From Cryptomeria japonica (lineage: Eukaryota > Streptophyta > Pinopsida > Cupressales > Cupressaceae): 64,000 nucleotides of DNA. The notes under the pieces were generated by a model. It was not told the origin of the DNA, did not search any database, and saw only the letters and a program-made list of their open reading frames with translations. Below are positions 1 through 11,760 of this stretch, in pieces. Position 1 is the first letter of the stretch. Each line of letters begins with the position of its first letter. The position numbers and the translations under genes are program-made. Where the stretch lies: NCBI RefSeq assembly GCF_030272615.1, contig NC_081414.1:231075733-231139732 (forward strand). Reading direction: 5' to 3'.

Positions 1-139
1 ACAGTAAATGATGGGGTAGTAGATGTAAATGTCATGAAACCAAAAATAACCTTCCCCTGTGCAAGTTCTTCCAATACGGACAATCAAGTGAACCATCAAA
101 GGTCATCAAAACCTCAAAGAAAATGCAGCCCGTTGGGAG

Positions 140-838
140 CCAATTGAAACAACATTCAAGAAGCTAGTGGCAAACAAGCTCATAACACTACCAAATAATC
201 CACCATATGAGCCAAAAGTGAAACCAAATTGGTGGAATGACGATAAATATTGCAAATATCATAAGAGAAAAGGCCATCTTACTATCAACAACCACATATT
301 GAAGAATATCATACATGATCTCATTAATAGAGGTGACATAGAAGTGGATGGACATACCTAAAATAAAGAGCATGCGATGTTCAAGGAGTCATTTCCTAAA
401 CATGACAAGGGAAAAGAAAAAGCCGATAATCAAGCTAATTATACTAAGACACCCTATGACTATGATTCTACCATTAATCACATTTCAATGGACAATCATG
501 TTTCAACCATCATCATCAAGGATAAAACTCGTGAAGGTCCTACCCAAAAGAGTAAGGTAAAGTCATTGGACCATCTTCCTCATCTTCTAAAGATGAAACC
601 TTTGAATGTAATGTCACAACCCGTCGAGGAAGAGTCACCTTGCAAGGCATTTCATCTAAGACCACAACGTCATCATTCAAAAAGAAAAAATTATGACCTT
701 GTAGATCAGCAAGGGAAGAAACCTTCCTACATCTCCATCCTTGAGCTTTTACACATATCCCCCGCACATAAGGCCATCCTTGATAAGACCTTGAGAGAGA
801 CTTTTGTACCCACTGATTTGAACATGTACTAGTTTCAA
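140..838 (+). pseudogene. Tat gag C-terminal part with decayed zinc finger
   Basis: One reading frame (frame 2) runs from about base 140 through the protease, with stops at about 359 and 830. Early on it shows CKYHKRKGH followed by the spacing expected of the Tat gag finger, but the last cysteine of the finger is replaced. Near the end ISILELLHISPAHKAILDKT leads into NMY-stop-FQAMVG, the conserved linker in front of the Tat protease. The stop there is TAG where the family has Gln, a CAG to TAG change. The N-terminal gag is off the left edge. Confidence 0.7.
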
Positions 839-1423
839 GCCATGGTGGGATACCTTTCCATTCCACATACCCTCACATTTATAGAAGCTAATGATGCATC
901 TGTCACCCAACCTCATAATGCACCTCTACATATTGAAGCCTTTATCTATAAAAATCACATCAAACGAGTTTTGATAGATGGAGGAGCAGGTCTGAATATT
1001 TGTACATTGAGCACTATTAAAAAATTAGGATATTTTGAAAAGACTATGAATTCTACACATGCTATCACCATCAAGGCATATGATGATGAAGAGTGTTCAT
1101 CCAAGGGTACAGTCACCTTACCTCTTAAAATAGGGCTAGTTACAAAGGACATGGTATGTCAAGTCCTTGATTTAAATCTCACATACAATATACTCTTGGG
1201 ATGTACATGGATTAATGAGACGAGAGTTGTTCCTTCAACATATCATCAATGTATCAAGTTTCCACATAATGGGATTGAAGTGATCATCAATGGTGATCCT
1301 AATCCATTCATATATTGCAACAACCTACAGTCAAAATCAAAAATAATAATACCAATAAATAAAGAAGCAACTCCATCATCCACATATGTTGATCTTGAAT
1401 CACTAAAACCTTCAACATCATAA
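839..1423 (+). pseudogene. Tat retropepsin (aspartic protease) region
   Basis: This is in the same frame as the gag tail. The catalytic segment reads VLIDGGAGLNICT, with Asp at the active site and the Gly-Gly-Ala form typical of Tat/Ogre elements in place of the usual Asp-Ser/Thr-Gly. The downstream hydrophobic-Gly segment NILLGCTWI corresponds to the second retropepsin motif, usually LGRPWI. Its role would be to cleave the gag-pol polyprotein inside virus-like particles. The frame ends at 1423 and the next domain is in another frame. Confidence 0.75.
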
Positions 1424-1674
1424 CAAGGTGAGATTAAAGGGAAATACCAAGATAAAGGCATGGGTGAGTACACTTTAAATCAAACTATATACTTGAGACA
1501 AGAAATGGATTCTCCAAAAGAGAATGGATGACTACATCCTTCTAAAAAGGTATCTATCATTATACTAAAATGGGATCCTACTATATTCCAAAAGTGGGGT
1601 GAGATGGAAGAAGAGGACTTGTATAAAATGCTTTACAAAGAACTTGAAGAAGATACCCAAGATCACATCAAGAT

Positions 1675-1759
1675 ACCGTGTGAAAAGTATGGCAAAGGAT
1701 TCAAAATCCTACAAAAAATTGGGTACGATGGTAAAAGCCCTCTTCTCCTAAGAAAATAA
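1675..1759 (+). other. G-patch motif remnant between protease and RT
   Basis: The plus-strand translation gives CEKYGKGFKILQKIGYDGKS followed by PLLLRK and a stop. The glycine-hydrophobic spacing (YGKGFKILQKIGYDGKSPL) matches a G-patch, a nucleic-acid-binding motif known in Tat/Ogre elements and some animal retroviruses. No start codon is needed because the motif sits inside the polyprotein. It is short and flanked by stops. Confidence 0.6.
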
Positions 1760-1865
1760 AGTATCACCCAACCTTTGCAACAAAAAATTGACATTCAAGA
1801 ATCAACACTGAAAAGGGCTTGGTTTCATACCTTTCAGGTTAAGCATTCACAAACCTAAAGAAGCA

Positions 1866-2805
1866 TTGCAAATCAGAGACCCCAATAATCAACAAGAAAA
1901 ATACTATTCCACCAACTCCAATGAATGGGAATGGGATTCAGACAAATCATCTAGTGATTATGAGCTCACCGAAACATTTAGAGAATTCAAAGAACCTACA
2001 GAAGAAGAGGAATTTAATAGAAAAATCAGAGTTGGTCAAACTACTTCAAAATCTATAGCTCAAAAGGAGGATAATAAAGGAGAAACTCTTGAGGATCCCA
2101 AACAGTCTTTGTTTCTAGGTTCTAGCTCCAAATCACGAAGAGTGAGAACTCCCATTGCTAAATGCACTTCTAGTGATGCCAATTTGGACTCATTCAAAAT
2201 TGAGACAGATGAGGAGAGTGCTAGCGATGACCTCAACAATTACCTTGATATACCCGAAGATAATCATGTCTTTACCCTTACTCCCACTGATTTTGAAAAT
2301 ATTGATGGCCTTCCCCTCGTTCACCCACAACTCGTTGATTGGGACCATAAAGGACCTTTACAACAAGACACATTTCAAAACGATGAGGCTTTCATAGACT
2401 ACTTGGGCATACAAGATGATCTTTTTCTTGGGGACCATAAGGCGAGATACATTATAGAACTCAACACCGTGGCATACTTTGGTGAGGGTGTTGGGCCTTC
2501 TACTCACAAAAATATAAAAAATAAAAACAAATCATGGGTCTTATGGTGAAAACCACATTGTGGCACTGTCCGACTCTAAAAAAGTAAAAAGAAAGGATGA
2601 ATCTATGGGTGAAAACCTCTTTGAGGCGCTCAAAGATGGAAGGCTCAAAATTATCCTGACATCATATGAAGAAAAATCATCCATGTTGGTAGAGGAGACT
2701 ATCAAAACAAACATTGGTACCAAGGAGATTCCACATAACATATTCATGGCACAATCCCTAATAGAAAAAGAAAGACCAAAGTTTATAAGTTTCTTCATGA
2801 AATGA
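1866..2805 (+). pseudogene. Tat protease-RT linker, acidic low-complexity
   Basis: Two ORFs in different frames (1866-2549, then 2560-2805) cover the linker between G-patch and RT. The first is rich in Glu, Asp and Ser (for example WEWDSDKSSSDYELTE). The second ends just before the RT lead-in INFAWSYANMLGVDTDLVIH. No catalytic motif is present, and the frame shift around 2550 is a break. This is a typical variable spacer of Tat pol, and its function is unknown. Confidence 0.5.
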
Positions 2806-3404
2806 TAAATCAATTTCGCATGGTCATATGCTAATATGCTTGGAGTGGACACTGATCTAGTAATTCACCATTTGACAGTTAAACCAGGAGCAAAGCCAAT
2901 AAAATAGAAATTAAGGAAAATGCATCCACAAGTGGCATTATTAGTAAAGGTAGAACTTGAGAAACTACTGGATGTTGGATTCATAAGACCAATTGATTAC
3001 CCTGAGTGGATATCTAGTCTAGTACCGGTAAGTAAGCCAGATCACAACATTAGAATATGTAAAGATTTCAGAGACATCAACAAAGCTTGTCCCAAAGATG
3101 ACTTTTCGTTGCCAAATATAGACCTGATAGTGGATCTTACAGCTGGTCATGCAATTGTATCTTTGATGGATGGATTTTTTGGCTATAAAAAAATAAAAAT
3201 TGCACCTGAGGACCAACACAAAACATCATTTACTTGTCCTTGGGGAACTTTTTGTTGGAATGTCATGTCCTTCAGACTAAAGAATGCGGGTGCCACATAC
3301 CAAAGAGCTAGGACTACTATCTTTATGATCTTATGCATGTAATTGTCAAAGATTATATTGATGACCTCTTGGGAAAATCATTAGAAAGAGAAACACATTC
3401 ATGA
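2806..3404 (+). pseudogene. Tat reverse transcriptase, N-terminal two-thirds
   Basis: Readable RT motifs in order: HHLTVKPGAKPIK, KLLDVGFIRPIDYPEWISSL, KPDHNIRICKDFRDINKACP, SLMDGFFGYKKIKIAPEDQH, TSFTCPWGTFCWNVM, NAGATYQRA and KDYIDDLLGKSLERETH. YIDD is the catalytic box. A stop (TAG) lies at about 2908. A one-base loss near 3324 puts YIDD in another frame. After ERETH the plus-strand homology stops, and the RT thumb and most of RNase H are missing. This coincides with the left breakpoint of the inverted segment. Confidence 0.8.
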
Positions 3405-3700
3405 AGGTATTGACTAAAATGACATATCGGGAAGATTGGTAGAAGAAAGTACAATGTTGTTTGTTGGATAAATTGGAAGGAAGGGTACTATTGTGAAGGT
3501 ATGTAAAAATGGGACCATACCAAGGGGAATTATAACCAATAACACATCATCTTGTCATGCGTGATCTCATATGAGGGGACCAAAAGGTTATCAACCAAGA
3601 ACTCATAGAAGGTTTCATTTTGTGGTAGATCAATAAGTGAAGCAATAGTAGCCATGGCATCTGCAACTCGATTGTTTTCTCTTGTTATCTGGTCAAAGAT
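3405..3700 (-). pseudogene. Inverted pol segment: RNase H C-terminus to integrase N-terminal linker
   Basis: On the minus strand, reading from about 3700 down to 3405, the translation gives IIFDQITRENNRVADAMATI, then NETFYEFLVDNLLVPSYEI, then after a one-base shift NSPWYGPIFTYLHNSTLPS and CTFFYQSSRYVI. These are the RNase H C-terminus (R-x-x-N-x-x-A-D-A) and the linker in front of the integrase zinc finger in Tat pol. Its natural continuation, DYLRRVSWDEAQIAL, is on the plus strand starting at about 3703. The segment has therefore been flipped in place, and the adjoining RT thumb and RNase H core have been lost. Confidence 0.75.
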
Positions 3701-3702
3701 TA

Positions 3703-4812
3703 TCTAAGAAGAGTATCTTGGGACGAAGCTCAAATTGCGTTATGAGAGGTTCATGAAGGTATATGTGGTGCCCATTCTAGTGGTTCGACCTTAGCCAAGA
3801 AACTCATCAGGACTGGATACTACTGGCCCCATATGGAAAAATTTTCATATCAGTTTGTCAAGAAATGTAAGCAATGTCAGATTCATGGAGACCTTATTCA
3901 TGCACCAGCTCAAGAACTACAACCAATTACGACTCTTTGGCCTTTTTGTCAGTGGGGACTTGATCTCATAGGAACGACTCACCCTCCTTCTTCCAATGGC
4001 CATAAATTCATTATCACCACCACAAAATATTTTACAAAATGGACTGAAGTCATTCCTCTCACCCAAGTCACTGGAAAATGGATTGCTACATTTATCCTTA
4101 ATTACATCATCTATCACTACGGTGTCCCTATTTCCATCATCACAGATAACAGACGTCCCTTCAAGAACTAGGATGTTCATGAGCTTTGTGATCATTTCCA
4201 CATTAACCATCTCTTCTCCACTCCATACTTCCCCCAAGGTAATGGTCAAGACGAGGTGTATAATAAAACTATTCTCAAAATCCTGAAAAGGACATTCGAT
4301 GACCCTAGCCATAATTGGCACATCCAACTTAATCCTGCACTTTGGGCCTATCACACAAGTGCTCACACACCTACAGGAGATGCACCTTATTCACTTGTCT
4401 ATGGTTATGAAGTTATCTTGCCTGTTGAGGTCAAGTTACCATCTTTACGAGTTTCTTTGTGCAACATCATCATTGATGAAGACTACATGGTCTCTCACTT
4501 ACAAGAACTAGAACTATTGGATAAATGATGACAAACTTCTTTTAATCATTTTAAGGTGTATCAACAAAGAATGATTCACATATACAATCATAAGGTTAAG
4601 CCTCATAAATTTGAGGTGGGTGACCTAGTGCTGAGAGAGAACCCCAAGAATCAATAGGATAGAGAAAAGAAAGGAAAATTTGAGCCCAATTGGCTTGGTT
4701 CGTATGTCATCACAACAGTCTATGGATCAAGTGCATGTCAACTTTTGACACTAGAAGGAGAACCCTTGGAAGATCCTATCAAAAACATGCACCTTCGTAG
4801 GTTTTACACATA
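3703..4812 (+). pseudogene. Tat integrase
   Basis: The zinc-binding HHCC domain is seen as EVHEGICGAHSSG ... CKQCQIHGD. The catalytic core has the first Asp in WGLDLIG, the second in IITDNRRPF and the Glu in GNGQDEVYNK, giving a DD-E triad. The C-terminal half (HIQLNPALWAYHTSAHTPTG; DLVLRENPKN; NMHLRRFYT) runs to the stop at about 4812. There is no chromodomain, as expected for Tat. Breaks include TGA at about 3745, TAG at 4169 and TGA at 4526. The role is insertion of the cDNA into the host chromosome. Confidence 0.8.
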
Positions 4813-6281
4813 GCTCTTCAAAATATCCCAATATAAAAAATACAAAAAAATTTTAAAAAATAAAAAATACAAAAAAATCTAAAAAAATAAAATTCGTTAC
4901 TTGGCGAAAATCTGACAAACAGGCGCCTTGTGACAAAAAAATTGAAAAAAAAATTGGAAGAAAGTAAAGGGAAATAAATTCATGCAACGGTGAAAACCAA
5001 TTCGGTGGCGCCCTAGGCAAGTACCATGGTGAAAACCGGGTTACCGACGCCATGTGTAGAGACATTGCTTCTCCCTCCTTCAGGATTCAATCTTATCCTT
5101 TCACTTTGCACACACTCACAACCTATCCATCCATAATAAATTTTCCCATTGCCATCATGGCTTGTTATTGATCTCCCTAAGATTGGTTAGCCATTCATAA
5201 TAAACCCTTCTCTTTTCCCCCTTTCCGTCCATATTAAATTAGGTCCAATTTGCAACTGGGGAAAAATCCTAAGTCTACTAGTGGAAGTGGTACCCTAATC
5301 ATTGCATGTTTTGAGGAGAATCATCTTATCATTCCTCCATTTCACACACAATCTGCAATAAAAGATCCTTTGTATCGCCAATCAACAATAAATTTTTGTT
5401 CTTCTTCACAATAAAGTATCATTTTCATGGATTTAGTTAGTTTCAGATGAGACACAAGAAGAAATGGGCTTTCAAAAAATCAAATCTTTCAACAGACTTT
5501 GGCAGCAACATGGTTTTCAACATTATCTGTCCTTTATGAGGATGATAACATTGTGACCAAATCAAACGTGTTAGCATATGTGGCAAGAAAAACAAATAAC
5601 TTGAACATTTCATTGTGTGTTGGTGTGAAGTCTTGGTTTTATTTTGATTTTATCTTTTGGTGAGATGTCTTTTAGCTTTTCCAGGATGTCTCTAACTAGA
5701 GATTTTATGTCCAGGAGGTCTCTGACTAGAAAGGCGAGGATAGGATATGTTCACCCATTGTTTTGCATTCTATGGATTGTCTCTTAGTAATGCTATGACT
5801 TGTCCAAGGGTATGATGACATTGTGAGCCTAGTGTGAACTGGGCATTCCTTGTTTGCGACCGTCTGATCTCCATGCAAACAGGTACAGTGACTTTCTAGG
5901 TCGAACCTATACCTCAATTGTCATAACCTCTTTGCCATAATAAATCTCAATGATGATAAAGCCCAAGAATCTCTTTTCACTTCCATATCTTCTACCTTTC
6001 ATCCCTCTTTCCCTGAGTCTGTGTAGCCCGCTATCACATAACTAAGTATAATGACATGCCAAAAATATCTGCATTTCATATAGATTGCACCTACATCATC
6101 ACATGCTAGCATATCTCATTTCATATACATACACCTAGATATCATAATTCCATCACATCCTACACACACCACTGATTTATATATCATATAAAATCATGCA
6201 TTTTCATCATGAAAATAATCATATTGTATAATTATCATGCATTCTCATCATATCATTATCACTATATTCATCTACATTTAG
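4813..6281 (+). other. Post-pol non-coding spacer of the Tat element
   Basis: There is no credible ORF over this 1.47 kb. The first 50 bases are A-rich. A GGTGAAAACC motif occurs twice (about 4989 and 5027), each followed by a GGCGCC- or GACGCC-containing segment, a style seen in Tat post-pol spacers. The last 300 bases are AT-rich with many CATCA/ATCAT runs, and this texture resumes at 17240 after the nested element. Confidence 0.5.
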
Positions 6282-7521
6282 TGATGAGTTGAGACATTAG
6301 CATATTTTTATCCCCAGAACTCTTAAGTTTTTCTCATATTTTGGTTTACATAATAGTAATGATGTATCAAAATTTTACTATATGTATTTTAGATGTTAGC
6401 CTGAACCTATTAAAACATGTTTTGCCTTTGCCAGTTTGTTCCTGCAGCAATGTTATTCATTCTTGTTACCATGAGAATTGTTTAGGCAATATCATGTGTG
6501 AAATTAATAGATGTTTTGATTAATTAAAATAGATGTGTATGTTCTTGTATGTTCTTTCTTTTTGGAATTACAAGAATAAATTGATGTTGCTGGGAAGGCT
6601 CTCCTGTCACACTAGTTGCAATAGGAGATATTCAAGGAGGAGACTGAAAGATCGAATCAGCAAAAATGTTAATGAGCGTAAGGAATGACAGAGGAAAAGT
6701 AATTGTGCAATGCTTACTGATGTCTTACTCAAGTAGAAATTAGTGTTGAAAATACCGCCACAATGTATTATGACTGTAGTTCGATTTAGATCCACATTAT
6801 CAGTGACTTAACTTCGGTTGTTTCCTTTCTTGATTAGTTATCCACCTCTTCTTATTGGCGTGATCTGTGTAATAGGAAGTAATTGTTTTCTTTTAAATAA
6901 AGGTCTTTATCTCTTTTCGTAGGTTAGATAGAAAAGAGAAGAAGCAGAGTAGAGGATTTTAGAAATAAAGTTACAAGTGTTTTGAGTTTCTTTTGATTCT
7001 GAATCATGTAATGATTTCCGAAGAACAATGAATAAAGATATGTTATTTTGAGCACTTAGAGTTGTTTTTGGGAAGCCTGGAATCACTCATCCAAGGGAGC
7101 CCACTTGGTGAGTGTTCCTGTGCCTTTGTTAAAATTAGTTTTCTTCTTTAGCTGTAGTAGACGTTCTTGCATTGATTGTTCCTGTAGCCAAACCAAAACA
7201 AAGTAATTCTTGTTTGGCAGCATTGAACTTAGCCAGTATTGCTTGAATGAATTTATGTTTATGCAAAAGTTTTCCTGTAGCCTTTCAATAGTTCCAATTC
7301 TTCCTTATCTTTTCCGCAAAGATGTTAGTTGCTGCAATAATACAGGGTAGCTATTGCAGGAACTTAGGGCATATATAGTGCAGACCCATTTCAAGTATTA
7401 CATCCCTGGGTTGACAATCAAATGAACACTAGCTATGGAAATAGTGACTTTACAAAGTGAATGTCCAAACTTCGGGTTGAGACTTCAACTAGAGTTATTA
7501 TTCTTATTGCTAGGTTGAACA
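6282..7521 (+). repeat. 5' LTR of Athila-like element
   Basis: It starts TGATGAGTTG and ends TTGAACA (5'-TG...CA-3'). It aligns along its full length with 15955-17229. It lacks a stretch of about 37 bases present in the 3' LTR at about 16860-16896 (AACCATTGGAAACAAATCC and onward), so one copy has gained or lost that stretch. Confidence 0.9.
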
Positions 7522-7525
7522 TTTT

Positions 7526-7546
7526 TGGCACCGTTGTTGGGGATGG
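7526..7546 (+). promoter_or_regulatory. Primer binding site, tRNA-Asp type
   Basis: TGGCACCGTTGTTGGGGA begins four bases after the LTR terminus. The known Athila/Tat-branch PBS is complementary to the 3' end of tRNA-Asp (TGGCGCCGTTGCCGGGGA). The differences are all C/T or G/A transitions, as expected from decay. Confidence 0.8.
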
Positions 7547-7653
7547 TGTCAAACTAAGAACCTGTTATGGTTATTGTCTCTTCAGTTTCTAGTTAATTGT
7601 TTTTTTGTTTTTTTTTGGCATACCTGATTGTTTGAAAAAATTTATGAACCTGC

Positions 7654-9385
7654 ATGCATAGGCGAAGAAGAGATGTTCTAGGTAGATTTCTACCCAGTCA
7701 TCCTAATTATGCAGAAATTGATTCCCCAGATATAAATCCTTTTGCTGAACTTTATCAAACCCCAGAGAACTTGAACCACCCTGAATCTGAATTTCCTGAA
7801 GGCAGCCTTCATTTCCTTTTTGGACCACCAAAAGAAAAATTTCATTTGGTAACTCTCCACTCAAGTCCAATTCAAGGAAATCCACCTCTTGGTAGGAATA
7901 ATCCACCCCCACCTTTGGACCCAACATTTGATTAAGAACATTCCAGCTTCTTCCCTCCTTAAATTCTATGGATTAGTGATAGAGGATCTAGACACATTTC
8001 TGTTTGAGTTTGATGTTCTCCGTAGGAGTTTTGATTATACTACAGATGCCCATAGACTCAAAATATTTCCTGCCACTTTGAAAGAATCATCTTTAAGATG
8101 GTTTATGATCTTGGGTAGTAGCACAATCAATACATGGGATGAGATGAAATGATTGTTTCTTGCAGAGTATAAAGACTATTATAGAGGCACTGATCGCCAT
8201 GGGGATGATATTTTTAGAATGACACAAAAAGAAGATGAGAGTCTTAAGGATTACCTGGAAAGGTTTTTGTTTAGTGTCAAAAAGTCCAAGCATAGCACTC
8301 TAAATGAAGATTCCCTCAAGCTGATATTTTTAAGAGGAATTAGTGATGAATGCATTGATGCTTTGGATCTTATGGGAGGAGGTGACATTACACAATCTAC
8401 ATGGAATGAAATAGGACAAATTTGTAAGAAGTATTCTAGATCAGCTTCTAAAAAAAAAAGGTGTTTCAAGCCAGGATTTCCTTCATCAACATCTAGTACT
8501 AGAGTTTCTAGAATGGAACTTAGCCATTTGTTGAAGGACTTTAAGGAGTATATCATAAACAATATGGATACTCAGTTGGATACACTCTTAGCTAAGAAGA
8601 AGCATGAAGAAGCTGATGCATTTCTTGCAAAAATTTTCCCTCATTGTAGACAAAGAAAAAAGGACTGCAGATGTAAAATGGTTGCAAATCTTGAGGTTCC
8701 TGACTTCAAGCCAATACAAGGTGAGGATGAACAATTTTTCTATGTTTCTCAAAGAAGGCCAAATTTCCAAAGACAAGGTATGCCACTAGATCCACTTTCT
8801 TTTTCTGGTTATAGTGGAAATTCTTATGTGTCAAATAATCAATGGCAATCACCATATGCTCAAAATTATAACACTAGTTATCCAAACTAGTATGGTCCTC
8901 AAGGCCAAGGGCAAAATTTTGATAGTCAAATTTCACAATGGCAGCAGCCACAAGGAAATTGGTCTCCACCTTAGGCACAAGGGCACCAATTTCAAGGGAA
9001 TTGGCAACCTACTCTTCAATGGAGGGGGAGTCAACCATGGACTAATCAATCTTCTGGATATCAACAACCTATTCAACAACCACAACCACTTGCAATAATT
9101 CCTCCCCCTATAGCCACTGTTGTTCCACCTAAACCAACACAGTTGCCCACTCAGCCAATGCCAAATCCTAATATTAAATCTTAACAACAACAACAAGTTT
9201 ATTCAGCCGATCCTAATCAATACCCAACCTATTCTTTATCTATAAGTGATATTCACCTCAGATCTGGGACAACTCTGCCTAATCCATCTCCTCCATTTAT
9301 AACTGAAATGCAAGAAGAAAAAGAAATCTCTAGCCCAACAACCATAGTACCTCAGAAATAGAGACTACCCCCATTTCCCTAGAGA
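7654..9385 (+). pseudogene. Athila-like gag
   Basis: The first frame (7654-7935) starts MHRRRRDVLGRFLPSHP. The remainder is in another frame, so one shift lies near 7930. The core reads LKESSLRWFMILGSSTINTW, then EMK-stop-LFLAEYKDYYRG, then DESLKDYLERFLFSVKKSKH, the usual gypsy gag capsid pattern. The stop at 8150 is TGA where Arg (CGA) is expected. Downstream is a long Gln/Pro/Asn-rich tail (8740-9180) with TAG or TAA stops at 8888, 8973 and 9182, each where Gln fits. No CCHC knuckle is visible. The product would form the particle shell and bind RNA. Confidence 0.75.
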
Positions 9386-10075
9386 TTGCAAGAAAAAGAA
9401 GTTCTTACAGAACAAGAGCAAGGTTTTAATATCATAGATCAACTGAAACATGTATGTATTAAAATCCCATTGTTACAAGCAATAAAAGATGTTCCTATAT
9501 ACAGTAAGGAACTTAGGAAAGCATGTCTAAAACAACCTGGCAAGAAGAAGAAAGATCCACAAATAGTGCATGTGATGGGTCAACTGGCAGATATTATGCT
9601 AGGAAAGGTTTCAATTCCCAAATATTCTTATCCTGGTAGTCCTGTTGTGAATATAGTCATTAATGGCACCCTGATAAAGAATGTTTTGGTTGATTTAGGG
9701 GCAGCCATCAATGTGATGACAAAAGAAGTAATGTAGTAGCTTGAAATCAATAATCTCAGACCTACACCTACAGTCCTATAGCTTGCTGACAACTCTACAG
9801 TTTGACTTAATGGTATGATTGAAGATTTGGTTGTTACTTTGGATTCCTGGGAATACCCTTCAAAATTTATGATCCTATCTCCAAAGGTGACATTAGGAGG
9901 ATATCTGGTGATTTTGGGAAGACCTTGGCTTGCCATGACTGATGCATATATTGGATGTAGATCAGCGGATATGACTATTTCAGATGGGAACTCTACAAAA
10001 ATATTATCTTTGTATTCTCCTACTCAGCCCCAGTTTGAACAACAAGCCGTTTGGCCTACTTTTGTAGGAATCTGA
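9386..10075 (+). pseudogene. Athila-like aspartic protease region
   Basis: The conserved lead-in FNIIDQLKHVCIKIPLLQAI is followed by the active-site segment VLVDLGAAINVMTKEVM. The Asp-Leu-Gly-Ala core is an Athila-style variant of DTG. The second motif is LVILGRPWLAMTDAYIGC. In-frame stops: two adjacent TAG codons at 9734-9739 (Gln-Gln expected), TAG at about 9778 and TGA at about 9803 (CGA expected). The frame continues to 10075. Confidence 0.75.
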
Positions 10076-10500
10076 GAGAGTTGACTCTATTAATCACCTT
10101 ATGATGATTAATAGAGGACCATTCATGCAATTCCATGATGAAGACTCAATTCTTTATAAAATTCTGACAAATGAGTTAAAACAAGAACAACAATTGCAGG
10201 AGTTGGTACCAAATATTGCATATTTAGACTTTCCTACAACCACTGATATATTGCATACTCTGTTGCCACAGGAAGTCTGTATTTCTCATTTTTTTTATAT
10301 ATCCCAGATTGATCTTACTATCAAAATAGAAGTTGATTTGAATAAATATTTGAATATCAACAGTGATCTTGCAGATACTCAAAAAGTAGCACAAATGTCA
10401 TAAACATGCCTTTGCATGGGATTACAAGGGCATGCATGGAATCGATCCAACAGTTTGTACCCACCATATCTACATAAAAGAAGATTGTAGCCCACTTAGA

Positions 10501-11760
10501 CAGCCACAAAGAAGAATCAATCCTGCATTAAAATAAATAGTTAAAGAGAAATTGTAGAAGTAGTTAAAAGCTGGGTTTATCTATCCTATCTCTAATAGTT
10601 AATGGGTATCACCTTTGGTAATAGTTCCTAAGAAAGGAGGAAAATGGAGAGTATGTGTTGATTATAGAGCTTTGAAATTAGCAACAAGAAAAGATCATTT
10701 TCCATTGCCATTTGTGGATCAGGTATTAGACTCTTTGGCTGGGAAGAGATACTTTTCATTTCTTGATGGATTCAGTGGCTACAACCAAATTCAAATTGCC
10801 CCAGAGGATCAAGAGAAGACCACATTTACTTGTCCTTAGGGAACATATGCATATTCTATTCTTCCTTTTGGATTATGTAATGCTGGAACCACTTTTCAAA
10901 GAGCAGCGATAAGCATATTTTTAGATATTTCCCAAGACTTCATGGAAATTTATATGGATGACTTTACAACTTATGGTTCTGAATTTGAAGAAGCATTAGA
11001 GAACCTGAAGAAAGTTTTGCAACAGTGTGAAGACTATAGTTTGTAATTAAACAGTGAGAAGTGCATCATTATGATGCAGGAAGGTATAGTCCTTGGTCAT
11101 CATATCTCTATAAAAGGAATATAGGTTGACCCAACAAAAATTGAAGTTATTCAAAATATCAATGCACTGGTAAAGCAAAAAGATGTCAGAAGTTTTCTTG
11201 GTCATGCTAGATATTATAGAAGGTTTATCAAAGATTTCAGCAAAATTGCAAGTCCCTTATATTCTCTACTTACCAAGGATATGGAATTTAAATGGACTTC
11301 TTCATTCAATGAAGCTTTCTTAAAGCTCAAGCACGCTTTGACCCAAGCACCAGTTATTAAAGGTCCAAATTGGTCTTTACCATTTCAAATTCATACAGAT
11401 GCATCTGATTATGCAATAGGAGCAGTCTTAGGACATAAGGTTGATAACTTGGAGAGTGCAATATATTATATTAGCAAGAACTTGCAGGGGCCTGAGTTAA
11501 ATTACATAGTCACTGAAAAATAAATGTTAGTAGTTATATATGCACTCAACAAATTCAGGCACTATATAATAGGGTATCCCATATTTGTGCGTACTGATCA
11601 TATTACAATAAGATATCTCATGAATAAGCCTTCAATTACCAGTAGATTAGCTCACTGGTTATTGTTGATGCAAGAATTTGATATCATGGTTGTTGATAAA
11701 CTAGGAAAGTCCAATATGGTTGCAGATTATCTTTCAAGGCTTCAGTTGCAGAAAGATCCT
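10501..11760 (+). pseudogene. Athila-like reverse transcriptase and RNase H
   Basis: RT motifs in order: LKAGFIYPISNS, WVSPLVIVPKKGGKWRVCVD, YRALKLATRKDHFPLPFVDQ, FLDGFSGYNQIQIAPEDQEK, LPFGLCNAGTTFQRA and the catalytic box IYMDDFTTYG. RNase H follows with PFQIHTDASDYAIGAVLGHK, a Glu in YIVTEK, FVRTDHITIRYL and KSNMVADYLSRL. Stops interrupt it at TAA 10534, TAG 10555, TAG 10561, TAA 10600, TAG at about 10837 (Trp expected in CPWGT), TAA 11044, TAG 11122 and TAA 11521. Without these the frame would be continuous from 10501 into integrase. Confidence 0.85.

Noticed and set aside
5051-5100. TGTAGAGACATTGC as the start of the Tat 3' LTR
   Set aside because: No polypurine tract precedes it, and a clear PPT plus TGTAGACACC start lies at 20479-20493 after the antisense ORF.
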